In this document: one piece after another, positions 26,571-35,465 of the stretch
Position numbering within the stretch: position 1 is the stretch's first letter
Layout of the letters: each line of letters starts with the position of its first letter
Source of the DNA: an uncultured Eubacterium sp.
Lineage (GTDB): Bacteria; Bacillota; Clostridia; Lachnospirales; Lachnospiraceae
Assembly: GCA_900548465.1 (NCBI GenBank)
Contig: URKY01000005.1
Location: forward strand, 51,062-115,061
Reading direction: 5' to 3'
Length of the DNA: 64,000 bases
The notes under the pieces: model-generated
Database searches by the model: none
What the model was told of the DNA's origin: nothing
Seen by the model: the letters and a program-made list of their open reading frames with translations, nothing else
Position numbers and translations under genes: made by a program

Positions 26571-27944
26571 TTATCGCTTATTAAGAGGAATATAGTTTTC
26601 CTTCTTAGCAACATTCATATAAGCAGGTCTGATAATCTTTCCTGCATTAATTATTTCCTCAATTCTGTGGGCACTCCAACCTGCCATTCTGGCAGCTGCA
26701 AACATTGGAGTATACAGTTCATCAGGAAGTCCTAACATAGAATATATAAATCCGCTATAGAAGTCTACGTTGGCACTTACGCTCTTTGTTCTCTTATGAG
26801 ATTTTGAGATTACTTCCGGAGCAATACGCTCTACATTTTCGTAAAGTTTTAATTCATCGGTACGTCCTTTTGCAACAGCCAGTTTTTTAGTGAAATCCTT
26901 TAAAAGTTCAGCTCTTGGATCTGATATTGCATATACTGCATGTCCAATACCATAAATCAAACCTGACTGGTCATATAATCTCTTGTCTAGGATACCCTTA
27001 AGATAGCTTTTGATTTCATCATCGTCGTTCCAGTCATCAACAGTTTCCTTCATGTTGTCAAACATATGCTTAACCTTAATGTTTGCACCACCATGTCTTG
27101 GACCTTTAAGAGAACCAAGAGAAGCGGCAATGGCTGAATATGTATCAGTACCTGAAGAAGAAACAACGTGTGTTGTAAATGTTGAGTTGTTACCACCGCC
27201 GTGTTCAGCATGAAGAACTAAAGCAAGGTCAAGAATTTTAGCTTCCAAATCCGTATATGAACTGTTAGGTCTTAAAAGTCTTAAAATATTTTCAGCTGTA
27301 GAAAGCTGTGGGTCAGGATTGATTATGTGTAAATCCTCGCCATGATGATAATGTCTCATGGCATGATAACTGTAAACTGAAATAAGTGGGATTCTCGCTA
27401 TAAGACTTAAACTCTGACGGACCACGTTAGGAATTGAAGTGTCATCGGGATTGTCATCCCAGGAATACAGTGATAGAACACATCTTGCCAACTGATTCAT
27501 CATGTCAGAACTTGTAGCTTTCATAATAATATCTCTTACGAAAGAAGTTGGAAGTGTTCTGTATTCTGCCAAAACATTATTAAAATTTTCAAGTCTTTTT
27601 TTGTTTGGAAGTTCACCGAAAAGTAAAAGATAAGTTACTTCTTCAAAACCAAAACGGTTCTCAGCAATAAATCCGTGAACGATTTCTTTTATATCAATTC
27701 CCCTGTAGAAAAGTTGACCTTTACAGGGAACGGACACACCATCAACAACGTCAAAAGAGTGTACATCACCGATTTCAGTAAGACCGGTTAAAACACCTGT
27801 ACCGCCTTTTTCACGAAGCCCACGTTTTACGTTGTATTTGTCGTATAAATCAGGGTCAATACAGGAATTAGTAATACATCTGTCAGCGTATTTGTTAATC
27901 TGAAGTGAAAGATTGTCTTTTATGTCGTATGGATTGTTTGTCAT
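26571..27944 (-). CDS. gltA: Citrate synthase
   Basis: A 457-residue type I-fold citrate synthase family enzyme that condenses oxaloacetate with acetyl-CoA. Catalytic regions are recognisable: GVPCKGQLFYRG at the N-terminal side, LHAEHGGGNNSTF with the first catalytic His, GPRHGGAN, then GIGHAVYAISDPRA with the second His, and the late KNVDFYSG-like SANVDFYSG with the catalytic Asp. 2-methylcitrate synthase cannot be fully excluded. It opens a minus-strand cluster with TAXI and gltS, consistent with a route toward 2-oxoglutarate and glutamate. AAGGAGG precedes the ATG. Confidence 0.92.
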   Translation of the reverse strand: MTNNPYDIKDNLSLQINKYADRCITNSCIDPDLYDKYNVKRGLREKGGTGVLTGLTEIGDVHSFDVVDGVSVPCKGQLFYRGIDIKEIVHGFIAENRFGFEEVTYLLLFGELPNKKRLENFNNVLAEYRTLPTSFVRDIIMKATSSDMMNQLARCVLSLYSWDDNPDDTSIPNVVRQSLSLIARIPLISVYSYHAMRHYHHGEDLHIINPDPQLSTAENILRLLRPNSSYTDLEAKILDLALVLHAEHGGGNNSTFTTHVVSSSGTDTYSAIAASLGSLKGPRHGGANIKVKHMFDNMKETVDDWNDDDEIKSYLKGILDKRLYDQSGLIYGIGHAVYAISDPRAELLKDFTKKLAVAKGRTDELKLYENVERIAPEVISKSHKRTKSVSANVDFYSGFIYSMLGLPDELYTPMFAAARMAGWSAHRIEEIINAGKIIRPAYMNVAKKENYIPLNKR

Positions 27945-27994
27945 GGTAGTATGTCCTCCTTATATTTTAAAATAATATTTGCTTTTGTCGTGTA

Positions 27995-28023
27995 ATTTTA
28001 CCACAAAACAGCTTTTTTCTCAA
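27995..28023 (-). promoter_or_regulatory. Sigma-A promoter of the gltA cluster
   Basis: On the minus strand TTGAGA (28018-28023), a 17-bp spacer and TAAAAT (27995-28000) lie about 50 bases before the gltA start. Confidence 0.75.
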
Positions 28024-28153
28024 CAAAGCCATAATAATAAAGAAAAAATATGTCACTATTTGTACAAATTAGAATTATTTTGTGTTAGAATAAAATAGAT
28101 TGTGTGTGCATATATGGCATTAACAATAATTAATACAAAAAAGAGGTCAGATA

Positions 28154-29482
28154 ATGGATATTTTTGACTACGCAAGAAATGTAAACAGTAAAAAAGAATC
28201 ACCCCTTGCAAGCAGGCTGAGACCTAAGACACTGGAACAGGTCGTGGGTCAGGAACACATTATAGGTAAGGGGAAATTATTATATAGAGCAATTAAGGCT
28301 GACAAAATAAGCTCAGTTATTTTTTATGGACCTCCGGGAACAGGAAAAACAACTTTGGCAAAAGTTATAGCCAATACAACCAGTGCTGAGTTTATGCAGT
28401 TAAATGCCACGGTTGCAGGAAAAAAAGATATGGAGGATGTTGTTTCCAAAGCTAAAATGAATATGGCTATGAATGGAAAGAAAACAATTCTTTTCGTAGA
28501 CGAAATACATCGTTTTAACAAGGGACAGCAGGATTATCTGTTACCATTTGTTGAGGATGGAACGGTAATATTAATCGGGGCCACTACTGAAAATCCATAT
28601 TTTGAAGTTAATTCAGCTCTTATATCCCGTTCAATTATATTTGAACTTCAACCATTAAGCGTTGAAAATATAAAAGAACTTATAAGAAGGGCTGTTACTG
28701 ACAAAGAAAATGGTATGGGAATTTACAATGCCTCAATAGATGAGGAGGCAGTGGAGTTTCTTGCTGAAATTTCCAACGGTGATGCCAGAACTGCCCTTAA
28801 TGCAGTTGAACTGGGAGTACTTACAACAGATCCGGATCAGAATGGAAAAATAAATATAACATTGGAAGTGGCGGAACAGTGTATCCAGAAAAGAGCATTA
28901 AAATATGACAAAGGCGGAGATAACCATTACGATACAATATCTGCATTCATAAAAAGCATGAGAGGTTCGGACCCTGACGCAGCAGTTTATTATCTGGCAA
29001 GAATGCTTTATGCAGGGGAAAATGTTGATTTCATTGCAAGAAGAATTATGATATGTGCAGCAGAGGATGTAGGAATGGCTAACCCTCAGGCATTAGTTGT
29101 GGCAACATCAGCAGCCCAGGCAGTTCATCAGGTTGGAATGCCGGAAGCACAGATTATTTTATCTGAGGCTGTAATATGTGTTGCAACATCCCCAAAAAGT
29201 AATTCAGCGTGCAATGCCATATTCTCAGCAATAGATAAGGTTAAAAATACGGTTACTGCCAAGGTTCCCGTACACCTTATGGATGCTCATTATAAGGGCT
29301 CTGCAAAATTGGGACACGGAATAGGTTATAAATATGCACACGATTATCCAAATCATTATGTGGATCAGCAGTATCTTCCTGACGGATTGGAAAATGAAAA
29401 ATTCTACAATCCGGGGGATTTGGGATACGAAAAGGAAATAAAGTCATATTTTGACATGATTAAGAACAATAAAAACAGTTGA
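28154..29482 (+). CDS. rarA: Replication-associated recombination protein A (RarA/MgsA)
   Basis: A 442-residue clamp-loader-like AAA+ ATPase acting at stalled replication forks. Residues 20-34 (RLRPKTLEQVVGQEH) are the family start, Walker A is GPPGTGKT at 59-66, Walker B is LFVDEIHRFNKGQQD, and sensor 1 is IGATTENPYFEVN. The C-terminal tetramerisation domain includes DAHYKGSAKLGHGIGYKYAHD. It is followed after ten bases by the giant unknown protein, so the three following genes may be transcribed with it. Confidence 0.93.
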   Translation: MDIFDYARNVNSKKESPLASRLRPKTLEQVVGQEHIIGKGKLLYRAIKADKISSVIFYGPPGTGKTTLAKVIANTTSAEFMQLNATVAGKKDMEDVVSKAKMNMAMNGKKTILFVDEIHRFNKGQQDYLLPFVEDGTVILIGATTENPYFEVNSALISRSIIFELQPLSVENIKELIRRAVTDKENGMGIYNASIDEEAVEFLAEISNGDARTALNAVELGVLTTDPDQNGKINITLEVAEQCIQKRALKYDKGGDNHYDTISAFIKSMRGSDPDAAVYYLARMLYAGENVDFIARRIMICAAEDVGMANPQALVVATSAAQAVHQVGMPEAQIILSEAVICVATSPKSNSACNAIFSAIDKVKNTVTAKVPVHLMDAHYKGSAKLGHGIGYKYAHDYPNHYVDQQYLPDGLENEKFYNPGDLGYEKEIKSYFDMIKNNKNS

Positions 29483-29492
29483 GGTATTTTAA

Positions 29493-32400
29493 TTGAAAGC
29501 ATTAATGGAAAGACTTGCTTCAGGTAATGCGGCATATGAAACACCTGATGCACAGATATCTGAAAATAAAATAACAGTTGAGTTAGAGCAGGGAAGTTTT
29601 ACAGAAGGAGAAATAAACATCATAGGAAAGAACAATGCAGCTATAAAGGGTGCTGTTTTTTCAACGGATAGTCATATTTCTTTTGAAAATAATCAGATTA
29701 ACGGAATTAATAATGTTGTTAAATATACTGCCCACAGCCAAAATTTATTGCCGGGACAGATATGTAGTGGAACAATAAGTATTGTTACAACAGCCGGTGA
29801 TTATGCAATTCCATTTTCGATAACTGTCAGAGAAAAAATAATAGAATCTGTTATTGGCAGAATAGACAATCTTGATGATTTCGTAAATCTTGTAAGAAAA
29901 AGTTATGACGACGCATTATGTATGTTTTTGTCAGATGAATTTTGTGATGATTTCCTTAAAGATGATACTCATGCCATAAATCTTTATAAGCAGGTAAGAA
30001 GAAATTCTACACCTCAGATTGCAATGGAGGAATTCCTTGTTGGAATGAATCTCAAGGACAGAGTTGTAATTAGTCTTAAGGAAGATTTTAAGGAATGCAT
30101 GAACATTACGGAAAACTATGGTGATGCCATAAATGTTTGTCGTAGCACATGGGGATATATTGATATTGACGTGGAGGTTATTGGTGACTTTTTCTATAAC
30201 TGCAGGGATAAAATAACCGGTGACATGTTTAATGGCAAAATTGCAGAATATCAGTATTATATAGACGTGGAAAAGTTACATGGCGGAAGCAACTGTGGAA
30301 AGATAATTTTCAGAACTGCCAATGAAACGGTAAAATATGACATTGTTGTAGTAAACGAAAAAAACGACAATGATGATTATATTAGAAATAAAAGAAGCGA
30401 CGTAAATCTTGTTAAACGCTATCTGGATTTCAGACTTGGACTTGTAGACGGAAAAAAATGGATGGCAGAAACTTTGGATATTGCAGAGCAGAGACTGATG
30501 AAAAATAAAAATGACTCTACAGGTCTTTTGGCAAAAGCCCAGATTTCCATTTTGCAGAATCAGATGGAGCAGGCAAAAACTTACTTGGAGAGGGCTTCTA
30601 AGGTTGTGGCAATAAAAGGTGTTTCAGACATTATAAGATATTGCTATTACTTATATGTAAGATCATTGTATGAATGTAATTCTGAATTTACTGAAAAAGT
30701 TAAAAGGGAAGTTCAGAAGTATTTTGAAAGAGGATACGATAAGTGGCAGCTGCTCTGGATACTATTCTATATAGATGACAGATACAGTGAAAATCCAAGC
30801 CTAAAATATACAGTGATTAAGAAGATGTTTAATAATGGATGCTGCAGTCCAATTATGTATTTTGAAGCTGCAAGTGTTTTAAATCAGCAGCCTGAACTTC
30901 TCAGAATGATGAACAGATTTGAAATTCAGGTACTGAATTTTGCCGGAAAGTATCATATGGTAAGTCTTGATTTGGCAAAACAGGCGTCTGATATTATTAA
31001 CAGAGAGAGAGACTTTAATCCTAACTATATAAGAATTTTAAGCAGAATATATAAAGATACAGAATGTGAGGATGTACTTTACAGTATTTGTGGTGCCATA
31101 GTTAACGGCAAAAAAGTAGGCCACGAATACAATCACTGGCTTGAAGAGGGGGTAAGGAGAGAATTAAAGATAACTAATCTTTATGAACATTACATTTATA
31201 CAATAGATACTTCAAATTATAATCCATTGGAGAAGGGAGCATATAAATATTTTTCATATGGTACGGAAACATTAATGTTTAACCGTGATTATTTCTATGC
31301 AAACATGATTGAAAATATTGATGAAGAAGATGAATTGTATGAGAAATATAAGGATGGTCTTGAAAAGTACGCAGCCATCCAGCTAAAACAGGGAAACAAC
31401 AATCTTCATATGAGGAAGATTTACTCAAGAGTTATAGACGACAAATTTATTGATGAGGAATTAACAGAACGTATGCCGGAAATTCTTCATACATACAGAA
31501 TTACCGTTAACAATAAAAACGTAAGAAATGTTATTGTTAATCATAAGGAAGTGACTACAATACAGTCAGAACCTATCGTAAATAACGAAGCATATGTTGT
31601 TCTTTATACGGAAAATCCGGTTATTGTATTTATGGACAATAACGGAAGGGTTTTAGCTGATTTAGAGTATAAATTAGAACCTATGACAATAGACTGTAAT
31701 GTTGTGGACAGAGGTGAAAACCTTATGACTAAACTGATGTATATTGAGAAAATCATGAAAACTCCGGCTGACTATAAGGGAAAAATAAAAGAATTAAAGG
31801 AAATTGTTGAAGAGCCTAAACTGACAGAAGAATTTAGAAGTCAGTTAAGGGAATTTATAGCAGATTATTATTTCAAAGGACTGGATTTGGGGTGTGATGA
31901 CAATTATCTTTTGGAAATTAAGTTAGATCTCTTATCCCAGGAGTCAAGAATAAAATTAATAGAGGTATTAATAGACAGAAATCTTATAGAAGAGGTCTAT
32001 CCATATCTTGCAAAATACGGCTATACAAATATCAGAAAGGACATGATACAACAGGTTTGCCTTAACCTTGTTACCAAAACTGAATATGCAGGTAATCCGC
32101 TTGTAACTGAAATGTGTGGCGAAATATTCAGAAACGGATGCAGGGATGAAAAGGTACTTAAGTATCTTGGAAAGTATTACGAGTCAGGAACACCTGAGTT
32201 ATATCAGATATATCTTGCAATAGAAGAAAAAGGAATACAGGATAATACAATGGCGGAGAATCTCCTTGTTCAGTATATTTTCGAAGGAAATATAAATGAG
32301 AAGATTTATAAAATATATGAATCTTATTTGAAAGGTGCCACTGCCACGGTAATAAGAAAAGCATTTTACACATATGTATGCTATAACTGTTTTATTAAAA

Positions 32401-33029
32401 AAATTCAGTGTCCTGATATTGTATGGGAAATATTAGAGCAGGAGTATGACAACCGACTGGCAACGTCTTTGGTATGTAAACTTGCATTTATTGAAGAAAT
32501 GTCAAAGAGAAGTAATTTGACGGAACGTCAGGTTAAAATTACTGAACGTCTAATTACAGGGCTGGCGGAAGACAATATAAACTTTGAGTTTTACAAGAAG
32601 TTCAGTAAGTGGTTTAACATACCGTATAATCTGGTAGACAAAACAATAATTGACTTTAGAACGAATCCGAAACACAAAGTGGAAATAACATATGTTCTTA
32701 CGACTTCAGAAGGTAAAAAAGCTCCGGTAACAGTGGAGATGGAAACCAACTATAAGGGAATTTTCACAAAAGAATTTATAATGTTTTATGGTGAAAAAAT
32801 TGACTATCAGATAAAGGAATATTCAGACGAATATCCATATGGAAAAGTAGTAGATAACAGTTCAATAAGAATATCCGACAAAAATGCTTACAATAATGAA
32901 AGCCGTTTCGGAATGATTAACGGAATGCTTATTTGTAAGGATTTAGGAAAAGATGAAGTAGCAAGAGAAATGATGCAGTCTTATCAGTTATGTAAGACGG
33001 CAGGCAGGGAAATATTTAGATTATTATAA
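29493..33029 (+). CDS. Giant protein of unknown function, DUF5717-like
   Basis: A 1178-residue protein without signal peptide or membrane segment. It resembles the DUF5717 proteins of Lachnospiraceae, which have no assigned role. Residues about 15-115 look like a beta-sandwich (alternating strands with GQICSGTISIVTTAGDYAIPFSI). A long all-helical region follows with repeat-like helix pairs, such as LLAKAQISILQNQMEQAKTY. A second beta-rich part (about 660-730) and a C-terminal beta domain (about 1065-1140) are also suggested. TTG 29493 is used behind GAGGT. It is the first of three tightly spaced unknown genes. Confidence 0.75.
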   Translation: MKALMERLASGNAAYETPDAQISENKITVELEQGSFTEGEINIIGKNNAAIKGAVFSTDSHISFENNQINGINNVVKYTAHSQNLLPGQICSGTISIVTTAGDYAIPFSITVREKIIESVIGRIDNLDDFVNLVRKSYDDALCMFLSDEFCDDFLKDDTHAINLYKQVRRNSTPQIAMEEFLVGMNLKDRVVISLKEDFKECMNITENYGDAINVCRSTWGYIDIDVEVIGDFFYNCRDKITGDMFNGKIAEYQYYIDVEKLHGGSNCGKIIFRTANETVKYDIVVVNEKNDNDDYIRNKRSDVNLVKRYLDFRLGLVDGKKWMAETLDIAEQRLMKNKNDSTGLLAKAQISILQNQMEQAKTYLERASKVVAIKGVSDIIRYCYYLYVRSLYECNSEFTEKVKREVQKYFERGYDKWQLLWILFYIDDRYSENPSLKYTVIKKMFNNGCCSPIMYFEAASVLNQQPELLRMMNRFEIQVLNFAGKYHMVSLDLAKQASDIINRERDFNPNYIRILSRIYKDTECEDVLYSICGAIVNGKKVGHEYNHWLEEGVRRELKITNLYEHYIYTIDTSNYNPLEKGAYKYFSYGTETLMFNRDYFYANMIENIDEEDELYEKYKDGLEKYAAIQLKQGNNNLHMRKIYSRVIDDKFIDEELTERMPEILHTYRITVNNKNVRNVIVNHKEVTTIQSEPIVNNEAYVVLYTENPVIVFMDNNGRVLADLEYKLEPMTIDCNVVDRGENLMTKLMYIEKIMKTPADYKGKIKELKEIVEEPKLTEEFRSQLREFIADYYFKGLDLGCDDNYLLEIKLDLLSQESRIKLIEVLIDRNLIEEVYPYLAKYGYTNIRKDMIQQVCLNLVTKTEYAGNPLVTEMCGEIFRNGCRDEKVLKYLGKYYESGTPELYQIYLAIEEKGIQDNTMAENLLVQYIFEGNINEKIYKIYESYLKGATATVIRKAFYTYVCYNCFIKKIQCPDIVWEILEQEYDNRLATSLVCKLAFIEEMSKRSNLTERQVKITERLITGLAEDNINFEFYKKFSKWFNIPYNLVDKTIIDFRTNPKHKVEITYVLTTSEGKKAPVTVEMETNYKGIFTKEFIMFYGEKIDYQIKEYSDEYPYGKVVDNSSIRISDKNAYNNESRFGMINGMLICKDLGKDEVAREMMQSYQLCKTAGREIFRLL

Positions 33030-33056
33030 ATACAGCCGTTACGGGAGGAAACAAAA

Positions 33057-34298
33057 TTGAAGAAGGAATTAATTCTTGGAATAGATTTTTCCAGAGACTA
33101 TTCGCAACTTGCATATATTGATAATAGCGGAAATCCCCAGTCTATCAGTATGGGAACAAAGGACAACTACCTGATACCTACAGCGGTCTGCTATAACAAA
33201 GATTTAGACGAATGGTCTGCCGGAGAAGAGGCAATAAACAAAAGCCGTTTGGAAAACAGCACATTATATACGGATTTACCTGAAATGTTTACTAGTGGGA
33301 CAGACAGGGAACTGTTAGAAAAAATTACTTCGGCATTTATGTCATATTTAATAAAGCTGGCAGTAAATTACAGTAATGGACGTTTAATAAAAAACGTACT
33401 CGTTACGGTAAACGAAGTTAATCCTGAAATATCTGATGGAATTATGAAAGTGTTTACTGACCACGGATATAATGGAGATGACATAAGGGTTATCAGTCAT
33501 TCAGAAAGTTTTGTATATTATGTATTAAATCAGAACAGTGATATATGGATTAACAAAGTATATTTTCTGGAATTAAACAGACATGAATTTTTGCTAAGAA
33601 AGCTGGATGTTGTAAAGGGTAGAGAACCACACGTTGCAGATGTAACAGTGAAAGACATAAGCGATATGCTTACATTAGATGTGGCATCTAAAGATATGGA
33701 TTATGCGGACAATACCCTGGCAAAATTTTTAGAAGAAGAATTAAAGAAAAATGTTGTGTCAGGAATATATTTATCAGGAGAAGGTTTTTATCTTGAAGGC
33801 TGGCACAAAACCTTGTCAACAATCTGCAGAAACAGACGTGTATTTAAGGGAAATAATCTTATAGTAAAGGGAGCAGGTTATGGCGCAAAAGAAAACTTCC
33901 TGCCACCTACTCTTGACAGATATTTAATTTCCTGTAAAGGAAGAACAAGGGTAAGGGTAGTAATGGATGTAAATTACAAGGATAAAGACAGTACAGTTAC
34001 CCTTTCAAATATAGGTGAATATTGGTATCAGGCAAAATCAAAGGTTGAATGTATAATGGAAAAACCTACTGTGGCGGTTTTCGAAGTACAGGATTTAATT
34101 AATCATACAACGGAATCATTTAAGGTAGATTTAAGGGATTTTCCGGAAAGAGAGCCTAATACTACAAGAATTGAAGTTAAATTCAGATATATAACTGAAA
34201 ACAAAATAGAAGTTCAGATAACGGACTTAGGATTTGGAGAATTCTTTGAAAGTTCAGGAATATCCGTCAAAAAAGAGGTTGTATTAAGTGAACTGTAA
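33057..34298 (+). CDS. Hsp70/actin-fold protein of unknown function, DUF5716-like
   Basis: A 413-residue protein whose N-terminal 290 residues follow the Hsp70 pattern. GIDFSRDYSQLAYI (8-21) corresponds to phosphate loop 1. LIPTAVCYN and WSAGEEA are next, then NVLVTVNEV and VISHSESFVYYVLNQ (the [12 protein letters not shown] position). ISGIYLSGEGFYLEGW and LIVKGAGYGAKE match the adenosine-binding end. Several classic residues are changed, so ATPase activity is uncertain. The C-terminus (about 300-413) is a beta-rich domain like a small substrate-binding region. TTG 33057 follows GGGAGGAAA. It lies 27 bases after the giant gene. Confidence 0.78.
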   Translation: MKKELILGIDFSRDYSQLAYIDNSGNPQSISMGTKDNYLIPTAVCYNKDLDEWSAGEEAINKSRLENSTLYTDLPEMFTSGTDRELLEKITSAFMSYLIKLAVNYSNGRLIKNVLVTVNEVNPEISDGIMKVFTDHGYNGDDIRVISHSESFVYYVLNQNSDIWINKVYFLELNRHEFLLRKLDVVKGREPHVADVTVKDISDMLTLDVASKDMDYADNTLAKFLEEELKKNVVSGIYLSGEGFYLEGWHKTLSTICRNRRVFKGNNLIVKGAGYGAKENFLPPTLDRYLISCKGRTRVRVVMDVNYKDKDSTVTLSNIGEYWYQAKSKVECIMEKPTVAVFEVQDLINHTTESFKVDLRDFPEREPNTTRIEVKFRYITENKIEVQITDLGFGEFFESSGISVKKEVVLSEL

Positions 34299-34330
34299 GA
34301 GACAGACAAGAAACATACAGGAGGTGGACG

Positions 34331-35110
34331 ATGAATAGTATTAAGTTATGTACGATACACACAGACAAGCCTTATTATATTAAGGAAGTAAACAAAAATA
34401 TTTATTCAATAGAAGAACTTAGTTACTATTTATATAACTATTTATATTTGGTAGATGATCAGTTCTTTAGTGAAGAGTTAATTGAATATATTGAAAAAGA
34501 TTTAGACCAGCCTAATATAGCTGCCGGCATAAGACAGAGTATTGCAAATGAAGGTGAAATTGGTGAAAAAATTTCCTTTATAATAAAAAATTCAGGATAT
34601 TATACGGAAATAATGGAAGAAAAATTAGGCAATCATTTAAAGGGGCTTAATTCAAAAACTTCCGCTGAAAGAATGAAGGCTAAGGCAGACATACTTATGG
34701 ATACGGCAAAATATAACATGGCAATAAATTATTACAGCACAATATTAAATAAATCCTTAAATAATGAACTGCCGGAGCGTTTTTATGGAGATGTTTATAA
34801 TAATCTGGGTGTGGCCTATGCAAGACTTTTTGAATATGAGCATGCAGCAGCAGCCTTCAGATGTGCCTACAGATTAAATAATGCCAATGAATCATTGGAA
34901 TCAATAATTATGTGTGACCTTCTTTCAGATAACGAAAAAAGACTAAAAATTGACAAAGACAAATATAGCGTAAGTGATACAGTTATAAACCGTCTACGTG
35001 CGGAAATAATCAAATTAAAAGTACAGATACAGTCTAACTGGGATAATAACAGAGATTTAGATTTTATAAGACAGTGCCAGAAAGAGTATATTGTGGAAAT
35101 AAACAGTTAA
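34331..35110 (+). CDS. TPR-like protein of unknown function
   Basis: A 259-residue helical protein. Residues about 110-190 contain tetratricopeptide-like pairs (KYNMAINYYSTILNKSL and VYNNLGVAYARLFEYEHAAAAF). The N-terminal half starts with a short beta region and SIEELSYYLYNYLYLVDD. The C-terminus is a charged helix. ATG 34331 has AGGAGGTGG, and the gene follows the Hsp70-like gene by 32 bases, so it is the last member of the unit. A role as an adaptor for the other two is an inference. Confidence 0.7.
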   Translation: MNSIKLCTIHTDKPYYIKEVNKNIYSIEELSYYLYNYLYLVDDQFFSEELIEYIEKDLDQPNIAAGIRQSIANEGEIGEKISFIIKNSGYYTEIMEEKLGNHLKGLNSKTSAERMKAKADILMDTAKYNMAINYYSTILNKSLNNELPERFYGDVYNNLGVAYARLFEYEHAAAAFRCAYRLNNANESLESIIMCDLLSDNEKRLKIDKDKYSVSDTVINRLRAEIIKLKVQIQSNWDNNRDLDFIRQCQKEYIVEINS

Positions 35111-35120
35111 TTGTTGGTAG

Positions 35121-35149
35121 TTGACAAATAAGTTCAAAATCTTTATGAT
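35121..35149 (+). promoter_or_regulatory. Sigma-A promoter of the valS T-box leader
   Basis: TTGACA (35121-35126), a 17-bp spacer and TATGAT (35144-35149). Confidence 0.87.
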
Positions 35150-35155
35150 AAATAA

Positions 35156-35420
35156 ATAGGTTTAAATGCGTTACAGAAAAGGAGTAGCAGATAATCTTCC
35201 ATAGAGAGAAAGGGATGGTGGAAGCCTTTCGAAGCAGTGTCTGTGAAGGTAGTTTCTTAGCAGTTATGGTGAGAAAGAGTTATTGTTACTGATTAGCCAT
35301 AGCCGGTTCGTCTCCGTTATAAGATAAGATAAGAAAAAACAAAGGTGGTACCGCGAAGAAATCGCCCTTTGGTACTGCTTAACATAAGAAAAGGAGCAGT
35401 TACAGCTGCTCCTTTTCTTG
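35156..35420 (+). ncRNA. T-box leader (tRNA-Val sensing) with terminator
   Basis: The conserved T-box GGTGGTACCGCG is at 35344-35355. A perfect 14-bp terminator stem (35386-35399 with 35406-35419) ends in a T-rich arm. In stem I, a CAGA/TCTG pairing is followed by GAAGGTAGT, where GTA (35249-35251) is the best specifier, a valine codon that matches valS. Uncharged tRNA-Val would stabilise the antiterminator and let valS be read. Confidence 0.93.
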
Positions 35421-35465
35421 TCGGTAGAGCAATTTAAAATCAATTACAGGAATGGAGAAAAAGCT

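Noticed and set aside
35418..35465. N-terminal extension of ValS from 35418
   Set aside because: It would start inside the T-box terminator stem; the family start and ribosome site point to 35466.
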